Of a stretch of 7,454 bases of DNA, positions 6,398 to 7,454 are shown one piece after another. Under the pieces are notes generated by a model. It was not told where the DNA came from, made no database searches, and worked only from the letters and a program-made list of their open reading frames with translations. The stretch comes from Candidatus Gastranaerophilales bacterium (GTDB lineage Bacteria > Cyanobacteriota > Vampirovibrionia > Gastranaerophilales > Gastranaerophilaceae): the NCBI GenBank assembly GCA_944324205.1, contig CALUVK010000070.1, positions 1-7,454 on the forward strand, read 5' to 3'. Position numbers and translations under genes: made by a program. Every line of letters begins with the position of its first letter. The first letter of the stretch is position 1.

Positions 6398-7426
6398 ATG
6401 AAATATAAAGACTACTATGAGATATTGGGCGTAAGCAGAGATGCAGATACAGCCGCGATAAAATCAGCATATAGAAAACTTGCACGGAAATATCATCCAG
6501 ATGTTAATAAAACAAAAGAAGCAGAAGAAAAATTTAAAGATATAAATGAAGCATACGAAGTTTTATCTGATAAGGCAAAGCGTCAAAGATATGACAGCTT
6601 AGGTTCTAACTGGCAGGGTGGTGCTGATTATACTCCACCACCGGGGTTTGAAAATTTCAGCTTTAATTTTAATCAAGGCGGCGGTCAAAGCTTTGATTTC
6701 GGAGGTTCAGGATTTTCAGATTTCTTTAGCTCATTATTCGGTGATATGATGAGCGGTGGAATGTCTTCAGGCAGAAGCTCAAGCCAGAATTTTGGCGGTT
6801 TTGATTTCGGTGGCGGAGCAGCTTCTTCAAGAAACAGGAGAACAACTTCACCCAAAGCCGAAGATCTTGACATTACCAAAAACTTGAATGTAACGGCAAA
6901 AGAAATTTTTGACGGAAAGCCTATTTCGGTAACATTTACTGATGTTGAAAAATGCGGTTTTTGCAACGGAAATGGCTTTTGCTCTCACTGCGGAGGCACA
7001 GGTATTGTCTCAACTCCACGCACAGTAAAAGTAAAGCTGCCTAAAGGCATTAGCGAAGGTAAAAAAGTACGGCTAAAAGGTGAAGGAAAATCAGATACAT
7101 ACGGCAACAAAGGCGACTTATATTTAGTTGTTCATTTTAAAGACAGAGAGTATGAATTTGATGGTGAAAACCTTATAAAAGAAGTAGAAATAACTCCTCC
7201 GGAAGCAGTTTTAGGCTGTTCAAAAGATATTGAAACTTTACATGGAAAAATAAATATTAAAATACCAGCAGGTGTTTCCAGCGGTCAATCCTTGAGACTT
7301 AAACAAATGGGGCTTCCAAAAACAAGCGGTTATGGGGATTTGAAGGCCAAAATTAAAATAGTAATTCCCAAAAACATGTCTAGAGAAGTTATTGAACTAT
7401 ACAAAAAAATTCAAACACTGCAATAA
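6398..7426 (+). CDS. DnaJ-family (Hsp40) co-chaperone with shortened zinc-finger region
   Basis: This co-chaperone delivers unfolded clients to DnaK and stimulates its ATPase. The J domain spans residues 1-70 ('KDYYEILGVSRDA', catalytic HPD at 33-35, 'INEAYEVLSDKAKRQRYD'). A Gly/Phe/Ser-rich linker (about 71-150) carries two FDFGG units (99-103 and 135-139). The substrate-binding C-terminal beta domains run from about 155 ('EDLDITKNLNVTAKEIFDG') through 'VKVKLPKGISEGKKVRLKGEG' to 'INIKIPAGVSSGQSLRLK' and 'GDLKAKIKI'. Classical DnaJ (about 375 residues) has four CxxCxGxG motifs forming two zinc sites. This 342-residue protein has only two, back to back: CGFCNGNG (186-193) and CSHCGGTG (195-202). 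It therefore lies between type I DnaJ and zinc-free CbpA, and I leave the symbol blank for that reason. It probably binds one zinc ion at most. It is divergent from the kinase-like operon; no dnaK or grpE is in view. Confidence 0.93.
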   Translation: MKYKDYYEILGVSRDADTAAIKSAYRKLARKYHPDVNKTKEAEEKFKDINEAYEVLSDKAKRQRYDSLGSNWQGGADYTPPPGFENFSFNFNQGGGQSFDFGGSGFSDFFSSLFGDMMSGGMSSGRSSSQNFGGFDFGGGAASSRNRRTTSPKAEDLDITKNLNVTAKEIFDGKPISVTFTDVEKCGFCNGNGFCSHCGGTGIVSTPRTVKVKLPKGISEGKKVRLKGEGKSDTYGNKGDLYLVVHFKDREYEFDGENLIKEVEITPPEAVLGCSKDIETLHGKINIKIPAGVSSGQSLRLKQMGLPKTSGYGDLKAKIKIVIPKNMSREVIELYKKIQTLQ

Positions 7427-7454
7427 ATTTAATTACAAGTATTTTGTTATTAAG
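7427..7454 (+). other. Short tail after the DnaJ-family gene, nothing identified
   Basis: Only 28 AT-rich bases follow the TAA stop before the window ends. There is no hairpin with a T-tract and no start of a further gene that I can support. The transcription end, or a following operon gene, must lie beyond the window. Confidence 0.6.

Noticed and set aside
6685..6966. 93-codon open frame on the minus strand opposite the DnaJ-family gene
   Set aside because: It is the complement of the Gly/Phe-rich linker, whose codons give proline- and serine-rich antisense frames without stops.
1..7454. CRISPR arrays, tRNA or rRNA genes, insertion sequences, riboswitches
   Set aside because: I saw no regularly spaced direct repeats, no tRNA cloverleaf or rRNA core motif, no transposase and no recognisable riboswitch core. 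Nearly all of the window is protein coding.

Overview
This is a strongly AT-rich, densely coding bacterial window holding six protein genes and no RNA gene, CRISPR array or insertion sequence that I can see. Five genes lie on the minus strand and one on the plus strand. A long AsmA-like protein of the kind found in two-membrane cells, a MalK/UgpC-type ATPase, a PAS histidine-kinase-like protein and a YcgR/PilZ-like protein, combined with the base composition, suggest a diderm, host- or gut-associated bacterium. My best guess is a non-photosynthetic cyanobacterial relative (Melainabacteria/Gastranaerophilales). That placement is inference from general flavour, not from a marker gene.

Layout. 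From about 6269 down to 867 a tight minus-strand operon runs: PAS histidine-kinase-like protein (5187-6269), CUT1-type sugar ABC transporter ATPase (4138-5166), AsmA-like envelope protein (867-4136). The gaps are 20 nt and 1 nt. A 94-nt gap follows, containing a perfect 13-bp inverted repeat and a consensus TATAAT box only 7 nt from the next start codon. Then comes a second minus-strand unit: a YcgR/PilZ-like protein (170-772) and, 8 nt on, the first 53 codons of a TPR-like protein that leaves the window at base 1. A 128-bp divergent intergenic region separates the kinase-like gene from a plus-strand DnaJ-family co-chaperone (6398-7426).

How the genes may work together. The most striking point is that two signalling proteins look degenerate. 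The histidine-kinase-like protein keeps the fold signatures (PAS, DHp helix, F-box, C-terminal strands) but has Asn where the phosphorylated His should be, and lacks the N, G1 and G2 box residues. The PilZ-like protein lacks the RxxxR and D/NxSxxG residues that bind c-di-GMP. The ABC ATPase looks fully catalytic but has no permease or binding protein here, so it may serve transporters encoded elsewhere. The AsmA-like protein probably acts at the inner membrane/periplasm in lipid or outer-membrane homeostasis. The DnaJ-family protein has a shortened zinc region with two instead of four CxxCxGxG motifs. No single new 'system' is proven. The pseudokinase-ATPase-AsmA operon and the palindromic promoter of the PilZ-like gene are the parts worth following.
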